Shown here one piece after another: positions 35,022 through 42,771 of a stretch of DNA of 64,000 bases (position 1 is the first letter of the stretch; every line of letters begins with the position of its first letter). The notes under the pieces are model-generated. The model worked only from the letters and a program-made list of their open reading frames with translations, searched no databases and had not been told where the DNA came from. A program made the position numbers and the translations under genes. The stretch comes from Rhodopirellula bahusiensis (GTDB lineage: Bacteria > Planctomycetota > Planctomycetia > Pirellulales > Pirellulaceae), in contig NZ_NIZW01000010.1 of assembly GCF_002727185.1 (NCBI RefSeq), positions 124,001 through 188,000 of the forward strand, written 5' to 3'.

Positions 35022-36725
35022 TCAGGCAGCTGGTTTGAGGTACGACGACAAACGCTCTGCACGCGATGGGCTTTGCATCTTCGCAACTGCTTTGGCTTCG
35101 ATTTGACGGACTCGTTCGCGAGTCACCTTGAAGATCCGACCGCATTCTTCGAGCGTGTAGCTGTATCCGTCGACGAGACCGTAACGCAAACGAATGATTT
35201 CGCGTTCGCGGAAGGTGAGCGTTTTGAGAAGCTCGTCAATCTTGTTCCGCAACATACCGCTGGCTGCGATCCGGACAGGGTTGTCAGTTTCGCTATCTTG
35301 GACAAACTCGCCAAAGCTGCTGTCTTCACCTTCGCCGACTGGGCGGTCGAGGCTGACGGGGTGACGTCCGATGTCCATCACGCGGCGGACTTCTTCGATC
35401 GGCACATCGGTCGCTTCGGCGATGTCTTCGTATGTTGGCTCACGACGCAACGTTTGCGTCAGGCGTTTTTGTGCTTGGCGGAGTTTGCTGAGCACGTCGA
35501 TCATGTGAACTGGGATTCGGATCGTGCGAGCTTGATCAGCGATAGCGCGGGTGATCGCTTGGCGAATCCACCATGTTGCGTAGGTGCTGAATTTGAATCC
35601 GCGACGGTATTCGTATTTGTCAACGGCTCGCATCAATCCGGTGTTGCCTTCTTGGATCAGGTCCAAGAACGACAGTCCGCGGTTTCGGTACTTTTTCGCG
35701 ATCGAAACGACCAAGCGAAGGTTGCCGGCGCTGAGTTCGCGTTTGGTCGATTCGTACTGATCGAAGTGGCGACGAACTTTGCTCATGCGGTTGTGCAAGC
35801 TGGTTGGGCTTTCCTGCGTGACCAACATCAGTTCGCGAAGTTCTTGGCGAAGGTCAGCGGCTTCGTCGCGGCTCATCGCATCGTTGCCAAGTTCGGCCAA
35901 ACGCTCGCGAATGAAGGTCATTCGGCCAGAGATCTTCTCGAGTTGGTGCAGCAGCGGCGTGACGCGGCGGCTCCGCAGTGACAGTTCTTCGACCAGTTCC
36001 AAGCACTTGCGACGACGACGCAGAAATTGCTTGCGAACTTCTGCTTTCAAACGTGGCGAAGCACTGCGACGCACCAAGATTTCGAAGTCCGCTTTGTTCT
36101 TGGCGATCAAATCGGTCAGCGTTCGCAAGTTGTGCGGCATCCGCTGCGAGATCTGCTCTTTGGTCAGTTGTTCGGTGAGTGAGACCTTGATCGTTCGGTC
36201 GAAGGGAAGTTCGCCCGAGTGGACTTTTTGCAGCGTCTCGACGGTGGCTCGCAAAGCGTAGTCAGTTTCCAACAGCGAGCGACGGTATTGCTTGCGAGTG
36301 ATTTCTATCTTCTTCGCCAGTGCGATCTCTTCTTCGCGAGACAGCAAGGGGATCTCGGCCATTTGGCTGAGGTACATGCGAATGGGGTCTTCGCTGGCTT
36401 TGGGCAGGTCCGCGGACGAGAAGCTTTGCGACGCGACTTCGTTCGCCAAGGCTTGTTCGGGGGTTTCTTCGTCAGCACCCATTTCAACTGAACGCAAGCC
36501 GCGAACATTGGGAGCGGGGCGACGAGCAGCGGCGTCGCGAGCCTTTTTTTCCGAGGCTTCAATCAGTTGGATGCCGCGATTTTCCAGGGCCAACAAAAGC
36601 GAGTTGAGCTTCTCTGGATTGACGTCTTCGTCGGGCAGGTATGCGTTGACTTCATCGTATGTGAGGAAACCGTCCTTGGTTCCGCGGGCGATGAGTTGCG
36701 AAAGATCTTGGTCCATCAATTGCAT
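35022..36725 (-). CDS. rpoD: Primary RNA polymerase sigma factor RpoD
   Basis: The 567-residue protein is a group 1 sigma-70 factor. Region 1.1 is a short N-terminal domain ([16 protein letters not shown]). Region 1.2 is [22 protein letters not shown]. Region 2 holds [27 protein letters not shown] and [19 protein letters not shown], region 3 follows [15 protein letters not shown], and the region 4 helix-turn-helix is [21 protein letters not shown] strong AGGAGG lies eight bases before the ATG at 36725. It is downstream of dnaG, the classical dnaG-rpoD order. Its upstream gap holds two palindromes that could be operators. Confidence 0.97.
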   Translation of the reverse strand: MQLMDQDLSQLIARGTKDGFLTYDEVNAYLPDEDVNPEKLNSLLLALENRGIQLIEASEKKARDAAARRPAPNVRGLRSVEMGADEETPEQALANEVASQSFSSADLPKASEDPIRMYLSQMAEIPLLSREEEIALAKKIEITRKQYRRSLLETDYALRATVETLQKVHSGELPFDRTIKVSLTEQLTKEQISQRMPHNLRTLTDLIAKNKADFEILVRRSASPRLKAEVRKQFLRRRRKCLELVEELSLRSRRVTPLLHQLEKISGRMTFIRERLAELGNDAMSRDEAADLRQELRELMLVTQESPTSLHNRMSKVRRHFDQYESTKRELSAGNLRLVVSIAKKYRNRGLSFLDLIQEGNTGLMRAVDKYEYRRGFKFSTYATWWIRQAITRAIADQARTIRIPVHMIDVLSKLRQAQKRLTQTLRREPTYEDIAEATDVPIEEVRRVMDIGRHPVSLDRPVGEGEDSSFGEFVQDSETDNPVRIAASGMLRNKIDELLKTLTFREREIIRLRYGLVDGYSYTLEECGRIFKVTRERVRQIEAKAVAKMQSPSRAERLSSYLKPAA

Positions 36726-36733
36726 CGGAAAAA

Positions 36734-36739
36734 CCTCCT
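36734..36739 (-). promoter_or_regulatory. Shine-Dalgarno of rpoD
   Basis: AGGAGG on the minus strand, eight bases before the rpoD ATG. It is a perfect consensus, unusual in this window, and fixes the start. Confidence 0.85.
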
Positions 36740-36750
36740 GTTATGGGTCA

Positions 36751-36767
36751 CGTTCCTTCGTGGAACG
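36751..36767 (-). promoter_or_regulatory. Hairpin in the rpoD leader
   Basis: CGTTCC (36751-36756) and GGAACG (36762-36767) flank a five-base loop 12 bases before the Shine-Dalgarno. It could affect rpoD translation or be a by-product of the leader. Confidence 0.35.
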
Positions 36768-36794
36768 GTCAGTCAAGCTGGTGTTTGCGGGAAC

Positions 36795-36812
36795 CTGAAT
36801 CACGTGATTCAG
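36795..36812. promoter_or_regulatory. 18-base perfect palindrome upstream of rpoD
   Basis: CTGAATCACGTGATTCAG is self-complementary over its full length, about 70 bases before the rpoD start. With a one-base bulge the arms extend to GAAC and GTTC. It contains TGAATC and GATTCA, which recur in the second palindrome. A protein-binding operator is likely but unnamed. Confidence 0.55.
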
Positions 36813-36854
36813 TTCAGCCATGACTGGAGTGTCGTGTTTGAAATCTTTTCAAAT

Positions 36855-36873
36855 GCGATTCATCATGAATCGC
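36855..36873. promoter_or_regulatory. Second palindrome upstream of rpoD
   Basis: GCGATTCAT and ATGAATCGC flank a single C. It lies 43 bases from the first palindrome and shares the GATTCA/TGAATC hexamers with it, in the opposite nesting. It falls in the rpoD-dnaG gap, where the rpoD promoter should be. Confidence 0.5.
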
Positions 36874-36935
36874 GAAACGCTTCAGTTGGGTCGGGTGTCG
36901 CGGCTCCTTTGAGTGGGTGCCTTGGAAGGATTGTC

Positions 36936-39053
36936 CTAGCGGGGCGTTTGCCGAATTCGTTCGGCAGCAAACAGTTGTTCTAGCATCGCGAGCTCTTCGT
37001 CTTCGGGCAAGGATGCAGATTGTAATTTTTCAATTTGACGGATCTTTTCGGCGTCAAATTCACGTTCGCGAAAACGAGTCAGGATCGCGGTGTATCGCAG
37101 TTGTGGCTCGTCCAAAACATGGCCGGCTCGTTGCTCAATTCGTTCTTGCAAAGTGATGATTTGATTTTTCAAAAAATCGTTTTCGAGCAGGACAAGCACG
37201 GAGTCGACGTCCAGGTCGCGGCCTTGCAGATCCAAGTCTTGGTAAGCCGACAGCAGCATCTTTGCAGTGTTGGAATGTAGCCACGAAGGGTCGACCGATT
37301 CGACCGCCATCGCGGCGACTTCGGGCGACTCGATCAGGATCTCAAACAGTTCCCGGTCGACACCCGTGATCGCGGCGCCCTGCTCTGGCTGCTGCGGTCG
37401 TGCCGGTCCGCTTTGTGAGCCGTGGCGTTGCTGATTGGACGCACCGAAATCGCTTGGGCCTGACGGAGCGTAGTCGTCGAAGCCTTCGTCAATTCCAAAC
37501 GACGCCGCGTCTTCCATCGCCGCTTGAGCGAACGGATCGAAGTCGTCCATCGACGCGTTGGAAGGCGCCGGTGCAGTGGGTTTTTGCGGTCTTGATTGGC
37601 CGGAAGGCGTGGGTTTCCCGGGGCCATTGCTCGGGCTGGCTTTGCGGTAGCGAGCTTGTTTGCGTTCGCGTTCCGCGTTTTCCTGTCGCAGCGTTTCGAG
37701 GCGTCGTTGCAGGCGTTCGACGGGAAGTCCAAACGTTTGGCTCATGCGAACCAGCAACTGGTCAATCTTCAGTTCGGTCTTGTCGCTTTTGGCCGGTGTT
37801 TTGGTCAGCACACCCAGCATGGTTTCGATGGCGGTGGTGACTCGGTGTGTGTCGCGCGTGACGTCGACGCCTTCGGTCAAGCGATTGAGCTTGTGGTCCA
37901 TTGCGTCGGGGGATTGGCCAGCCATGTCCAGCAAGTTCGTGGCGGATTGCTGAGCCAAGAAGTCGGCTGGGTCCAGTCCGTCGGGCAGCGTCAGGATTCG
38001 CAAGTCCGCGTCGGCGGTGACGAACAATTCGAGGACTTCTTCGGCGCGACGTTTGCCTGCGTCGTCGCCATCGAGAACCAGCACGACTCGATTGACGAAG
38101 CGTTTGAGCACGCGGACATGCGACGCGGTCAAAGCGGTGCCCAAGACGGCAACGCTGTGATCGATGCCCGCCATGCGAGTCGCGACCACGTCGGTGTAGC
38201 CTTCCATGACAAGGACTTCATCGGCGGCACGCATCGCGTCACGAGCCAGGTGCAATCCGTAAAGCTCGTTGGATTTGCGGAACAACATGGTCTCGGGACC
38301 ATTGATGTACTTCGCTCCGCCGTTGGAACCGTCACCTTTGGCTTCCGCAATGCGGTCGGAAATCGCGGGGATGATTCGGCCGCCTAGCGAGATGGCTTGG
38401 CCTTGTGCGTTGTCGATTGGGAACATCAATCGGCCTCGGAAGCGATCGTAGCAACCCGATTTCCCATCGCGGCCAATCGCAACACCGGCGGCTTGGGCGA
38501 CCGCTTCGGAAAACTTGTTTTGTTTCAGCAGGTTGACGGCGAAGTCCCACGAGTCGGGAGCGAAGCCAATCTTGAACAATTCGCGATTGCTGTCGTCGAT
38601 GCCGCGGCTAGCGAGGTAGTCGCGGGCCAACTTGGCGTCGTTGGATTTTCCGTTGGCCAGTTCGTCGAAGTAGGCTCGGCAGACCAGGTCCACCGCTTTC
38701 ATCAGGGTGGCTTTGTCGTCGGGGCTGCCCGGTTGAGTTTTGGGGCCGCGATTGAATTCGGGGATTTCGATTCCGGCTCGTTCGGCCAAGCTTCGCAGTG
38801 CGGTCGGAAAGTCGACGCCTTCGCGTTGCATGACGAAGCTGAAGATGTCCCCGCCGATGTCGCAGACCCAGCATTTCCAAGATTGGCGTTCTTGGTTGAC
38901 CGTCATCGACGGACGTGTGTCGTTGTGGAACGGGCAGCGGGCAACGAAGTGACGGCCCTGCGGACGCAATTCCAGATCATGCCCGATGACATCAACGATG
39001 TCGGTCGCGGCGCGAACTCGCTCTTTGACGTCGAAGTCCGTTGAAGAGGACAA
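36936..39053 (-). CDS. dnaG: DNA primase DnaG
   Basis: The 705-residue primase makes RNA primers for replication. The N-terminal zinc ribbon reads CPFHNDTRPS and CWVCDIGGD. The TOPRIM core shows VMEGYTDVVA and LVLDGDDAGKRRAEE. A Pro/Ser/Gln-rich linker at about residues 445-560 precedes the C-terminal helicase-binding domain. I choose the TTG at 39053, preceded by ACAGGAG, so the product begins SSSTDFDVKERVRAATDIV. The upstream in-frame TTG at 39083 has no ribosome site. It is followed by rpoD 210 bases downstream. Confidence 0.95.
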   Translation of the reverse strand: MSSSTDFDVKERVRAATDIVDVIGHDLELRPQGRHFVARCPFHNDTRPSMTVNQERQSWKCWVCDIGGDIFSFVMQREGVDFPTALRSLAERAGIEIPEFNRGPKTQPGSPDDKATLMKAVDLVCRAYFDELANGKSNDAKLARDYLASRGIDDSNRELFKIGFAPDSWDFAVNLLKQNKFSEAVAQAAGVAIGRDGKSGCYDRFRGRLMFPIDNAQGQAISLGGRIIPAISDRIAEAKGDGSNGGAKYINGPETMLFRKSNELYGLHLARDAMRAADEVLVMEGYTDVVATRMAGIDHSVAVLGTALTASHVRVLKRFVNRVVLVLDGDDAGKRRAEEVLELFVTADADLRILTLPDGLDPADFLAQQSATNLLDMAGQSPDAMDHKLNRLTEGVDVTRDTHRVTTAIETMLGVLTKTPAKSDKTELKIDQLLVRMSQTFGLPVERLQRRLETLRQENAERERKQARYRKASPSNGPGKPTPSGQSRPQKPTAPAPSNASMDDFDPFAQAAMEDAASFGIDEGFDDYAPSGPSDFGASNQQRHGSQSGPARPQQPEQGAAITGVDRELFEILIESPEVAAMAVESVDPSWLHSNTAKMLLSAYQDLDLQGRDLDVDSVLVLLENDFLKNQIITLQERIEQRAGHVLDEPQLRYTAILTRFREREFDAEKIRQIEKLQSASLPEDEELAMLEQLFAAERIRQTPR

Positions 39054-39682
39054 ACGAACGCTCCTGTCAAAAGGCCAGATCAAAATGTCGTTGGCGACAT
39101 GTCAAACCAGCACGAACGCGGGGGACATCCACTTCAGAAACGACATGCGGCGGGCAAGTCGAGCAAGATTTTTCTTGCAGGCTTGTCAACGGCTGCCGAC
39201 CCAAATTGGATGCGGTCAGTGGAACGGTCAACCCGGCTTCGCGACTGCGAAGTGATCGCCACTCTTCCTGAGTGACCGGCGGTTCGACGATCCCGTTGGA
39301 AAACGGAGAAGGACGAGGTGCCGAGGCAAATTTCGATCCGGTTACATCCCTGTAGCGTAGTGTGTCAGCCGCGTCGGGTGGAATTCCCCAATTGGCAGGC
39401 TGCCCGCTTCGTTACAAGCATGTGAGAAGTTTGCTGGGGTTTCACGGACGCGTCAATACCAATCTGTGGCCAAAATGTTGGAGGCGAAATTCTTTGTCAA
39501 ATCCACGCTGCAAACGCCGCTGGATCCCAATTGCGGCGTTCTCAGGTTAGGGCCTCGGAAGAACTTCACCTCTCGGCTACTTTGGTTTGCGACGGCTCGC
39601 GAGGGAATTCTCCGTTTTGCCGTTCGTGCCCAGGGTGCTTGGTCGCCCACGTGTCTCACACCAATGTTTTCCTGAAAACTTC
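39054..39682. other. 629-base divergent intergenic region
   Basis: The stretch separates dnaG (minus) from two ABC-2 permeases (plus). Several open frames of 60-80 codons exist on both strands, but they overlap each other and have atypical composition. I saw no RNA gene or repeat. Promoters for both sides must lie here but could not be pinned down. Confidence 0.45.
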
Positions 39683-40636
39683 ATGGCGACCGCAACTTCG
39701 TCGTTTGACGATCCCAACCCGGATTCGCATCACGTTGCCGCAGCGACGTGGGGCGGTCGCGTGCGGGTTTGGAAAAAGATCTTCACCACCGCTTTGTCGG
39801 AAAGACTGGTGTACCGCGGGGACTTTGCCCTCGGGACGTTGATGCGGTTCTTGCCCATCGTCACTCAGATCTTTCTCTGGTGGGCGATCTACGATTCGAT
39901 CGCTGCCAGCCAAGCGGCGGAAAAGATGGTCGAGTCAGCCGTTGGTGGATCAGAACTCGATCCTTCAACGGACGCGGTGCAGATCGGCGGGTTCGGTTTT
40001 CGAGACATGGTCGCGTACTACCTGATCACCATGCTGGCTCGGGCGTTTTCCAGCATGCCAGGATTGGCGTCTGGCATCGCCCTTCAAATTCGCGAAGGGG
40101 AGATCAAGCGTTACCTGATCCAGCCCATCGATTTGCTTAGCTTTTTGTTGATCAACCGGATCGCTCACAAGGTCGCTTACTACGCGATCGCGATCGCGCC
40201 ATTTGGTTTGGTGTTCTATCTCTGCCGCGATTATTTCGTCGGAGGATTTCCGCCGCCGCACCTGTTCATTGCGTTTTTGGGATCGCTGGTGATGGGCTTT
40301 CTGATCGGTTTCTTTCTCGAGGCCGCAATCGGGATGATCGGATTCTGGTTCCTGGAAGTCTCATCGCTGTTGTTCCTGTACATGTTGTTCAGCTTCTTTT
40401 TGTCGGGGCACATGTTTCCGATTTCATTGCTGCCTGACAGCATCGAATGGTTCGTTAACTTGTTGCCTCTGAAGTACCTCGCTTATTTCCCCGCGGCTGT
40501 GTTCCTCGGCAAAATTCCCGACGAAGATTTGCCGATGGAAATGGCGATCGAAGCGGCTTGGCTGACGTTCTTCATCGTTGTCTGCCGCTGGTCCTATTCC
40601 CGCGGTGTGGCTCGCTACAGCGGTTACGGAGGTTGA
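39683..40636 (+). CDS. ABC-2-type permease (DUF990-like), first of a pair
   Basis: The 317-residue protein has six hydrophobic helices and the ABC2_membrane_6 (formerly DUF990) character: an amphipathic N-terminus (WKKIFTTALSERLVYRGDF), then MLARAFSSMPGLA, EIKRYLIQPIDLLSFLL and the loop MFPISLLPDSIEWFVNLLPLKYLAYFPA. These permeases pair with an ABC ATPase to move lipids or other hydrophobic cargo. The ATG at 39683 opens four bases before the second permease's reading region and is followed by a second permease, so the two likely form one heteromeric channel. No ATPase gene is in the window. Confidence 0.87.
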   Translation: MATATSSFDDPNPDSHHVAAATWGGRVRVWKKIFTTALSERLVYRGDFALGTLMRFLPIVTQIFLWWAIYDSIAASQAAEKMVESAVGGSELDPSTDAVQIGGFGFRDMVAYYLITMLARAFSSMPGLASGIALQIREGEIKRYLIQPIDLLSFLLINRIAHKVAYYAIAIAPFGLVFYLCRDYFVGGFPPPHLFIAFLGSLVMGFLIGFFLEAAIGMIGFWFLEVSSLLFLYMLFSFFLSGHMFPISLLPDSIEWFVNLLPLKYLAYFPAAVFLGKIPDEDLPMEMAIEAAWLTFFIVVCRWSYSRGVARYSGYGG

Positions 40637-40640
40637 TGCG

Positions 40641-41591
40641 ATGCAATCCGATTCAACAGCCAACCAGGCGAATGAAGGCAGCCCTTCCATGGACGACCAG
40701 TGGATGAGCGATTCAGTCGGCTTCGATCGAGAAACGGGCTCCGAATGGATGCGATACGTTCGCGTGTTTGGAACGTTTGCTCGCAACAGTCTGGTTCGCG
40801 ACATGACGTTCCGCGCGAACTTTGTGATCGAGTGCCTGAGCAGCATTGGTTGGACGCTGATGAACGTCGGCTTTTACCTGATCATCTTTCAGTTCACCGG
40901 ATCCATCGGAGCCGACACGGGCTGGGATCGCGAACGGTTCTTTTTGTTTTTGGCCACGACGTGGTTCATCAACTCGATTGTGCAAGCGTTCTTCATGCCC
41001 AACGCGGAAGAATTCAGCGAGCTGATTCGTACGGGCGGGTTGGACTTTGCGTTGCTGAAACCGATCGACACCCAGTTTTTGATTTCGTTCCGGCGGGTCA
41101 GTTGGTCGTCGCTGGCCAACTTCTTGGCTGGGTTGGTGATCGCGGGCGTGGCTCTTTCGAGATTGGCCACCCGGGAAGTCGACCCGCACATTCCGACGGC
41201 GATGTCGGTGGTGCTGTATGTGCTGTTTTGCATGTGCGGCGTCGTCATCATGTACAGCCTGATGATTTGTCTTTCCGCAACCAGCATTTGGTTGGGACGC
41301 AATCAAACGCTTTACAACTTTTGGTTCTACATCACCAACTTCAGCCGTTACCCGATGGAAATTTACAACCGTGGTTGGGGCACACCGATGTACGGGTTCT
41401 TCACCTTTGTGGTGCCCGTGCTAGTGGTCGTGAACGTACCGGCTCGTTTGTTGGCCAAGCCCATCGATCCGCGAACCAACGAAGAATGGATGTTGGTTGG
41501 TTGGGCGTTGATCGCCACCGTGCTGAGCGTCACGTTCAGCCGCTGGGTCTTTCGCCGAGCCCTCGGCAGTTACCGCAGCGCCAGTTCGTAA
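40641..41591 (+). CDS. ABC-2-type permease (DUF990-like), second of a pair
   Basis: The 316-residue protein has the same six-helix plan (RDMTFRANFVIE, TGGLDFALLKPIDTQFLISF, MYGFFTFVVPVLVVVNVPAR) with a polar N-terminal tail of about 40 residues. It begins four bases after the first permease's stop. In related operons of this type an ATPase gene is upstream; here none was seen, so it must be supplied from elsewhere. The ATG at 40641 is preferred to 40578, which lies within the first permease. Confidence 0.86.
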   Translation: MQSDSTANQANEGSPSMDDQWMSDSVGFDRETGSEWMRYVRVFGTFARNSLVRDMTFRANFVIECLSSIGWTLMNVGFYLIIFQFTGSIGADTGWDRERFFLFLATTWFINSIVQAFFMPNAEEFSELIRTGGLDFALLKPIDTQFLISFRRVSWSSLANFLAGLVIAGVALSRLATREVDPHIPTAMSVVLYVLFCMCGVVIMYSLMICLSATSIWLGRNQTLYNFWFYITNFSRYPMEIYNRGWGTPMYGFFTFVVPVLVVVNVPARLLAKPIDPRTNEEWMLVGWALIATVLSVTFSRWVFRRALGSYRSASS

Positions 41592-41597
41592 ATTTGT

Positions 41598-42575
41598 TTA
41601 CTTGGATGCAAGACCAGCGTTGCTTCGCTGCAGCGTTTGTGAAGGCAACTCACCGAACAATTGTCGATAGTCTTGGCTGAACTGGGCGAGGTGGCTGAAG
41701 CCGTTGGCGTAGGCGAACTGTTTGACCAAGACATCCTGCTCCGTTGTTTCACGGAGTTGTCGTCGGACTCGGTTGAGTCGAAATGCTTTTAAGTAGTCGA
41801 GCGGACTCATGCCGGTCACGTCACCAAAGGCGTGTCGGAGTGTTCGTTCGCTCACTTTGATTTCTTTGCACAGCTCGCCGATACGCAGCGGCTGGTTGGC
41901 GCGATCGGCCGCATGTTCTTTTGCTTGGTGAACCAACTTGTTTCGACGTTGTAGGATGGAATTGGAATGGCGGTTCACACGTGAAGCAAACAATCCGGTT
42001 GCTAACAGCGTGATGGTTCGATCGGCCAACTCCTCGATGACGTGCGGGGCACACAATCCGTTTTGGAATCGCTCCGCCGCATGCAAGTAGGCTTGGCTGG
42101 TACGGCGAAGTTGATCAGCCAACTGCGGAGTCAGATGAACAACGCCATGGGTTTGCACGATCGGATCGGGATCGATCTGTTGCAGGTCCGCGATGCGTTC
42201 CGACAACACGGCCTCCGGAACGACAAAGACGACGCTGTCCCATAGCGAACCGGATAGATACTCCGCTTCCCTCCCTGCACGCTGCACGATCAGGTCATTG
42301 AACGAGACGCGTTGTCCCACCCAGCGTGCTTCGCCTTGCTGCTCGAGCGAAATCGCCATTCCGAGCGTTCCGGGCGGCGCTGTGCCGTGATAGTGAATGG
42401 ATTGTTCCCACCGATTGCGAAAAATTGCGCAGGTTTCGGTCTGCAGGTGCTGCAAGATCCCACGAAAGGTTCCGGGGCTCATCTGGCGATATTGATGGTC
42501 CCAACCGCTGAGCGTTTGTTCCATCTCTTCGAAATGGCGAGACTCCAGTTTGAAAAAGTTCATGTCAGTGGCCAT
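41598..42575 (-). CDS. AraC-family transcriptional regulator
   Basis: The 325-residue protein has an N-terminal effector or dimerisation domain of about 210 residues and a C-terminal AraC helix-turn-helix pair (IGELCKEIKVSERTLRHAFGDVTGMSPLDYLKAFRLNRVRRQL, then FAYANGFSHLAQFSQDYRQLFGELPS). It lies divergent from the sulfatase and DUF1254 genes, with about 200 bases between, so it may control them. The ligand is unknown. Start at 42575 or the internal ATG at 42563 cannot be separated; I give the longer. Confidence 0.9.
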   Translation of the reverse strand: MATDMNFFKLESRHFEEMEQTLSGWDHQYRQMSPGTFRGILQHLQTETCAIFRNRWEQSIHYHGTAPPGTLGMAISLEQQGEARWVGQRVSFNDLIVQRAGREAEYLSGSLWDSVVFVVPEAVLSERIADLQQIDPDPIVQTHGVVHLTPQLADQLRRTSQAYLHAAERFQNGLCAPHVIEELADRTITLLATGLFASRVNRHSNSILQRRNKLVHQAKEHAADRANQPLRIGELCKEIKVSERTLRHAFGDVTGMSPLDYLKAFRLNRVRRQLRETTEQDVLVKQFAYANGFSHLAQFSQDYRQLFGELPSQTLQRSNAGLASK

Positions 42576-42771
42576 GGATCCTTTGGAGTTGCTCGCGAGG
42601 CGTCAGGTTTGCCGTATTTTGATATCGATTTTACTTTGTCGGCTTGGGAGCGTGTGCTCTATTTGCGCCCCTCTGTTTGCGGAGGGTTGGCGCTCAGGAT
42701 TGGTCAACCCTCGCATGCATTTCCCCGTGAACATGGCTTTTCAATGACCGTCATTCCCAAGGGCACCTGTG

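Noticed and set aside
39054..39682. Possible tRNA or small RNA in the dnaG-permease gap
   Set aside because: A GGTTCGA run near 39281 resembles a T-loop, but no matching acceptor stem or anticodon arm could be built around it.
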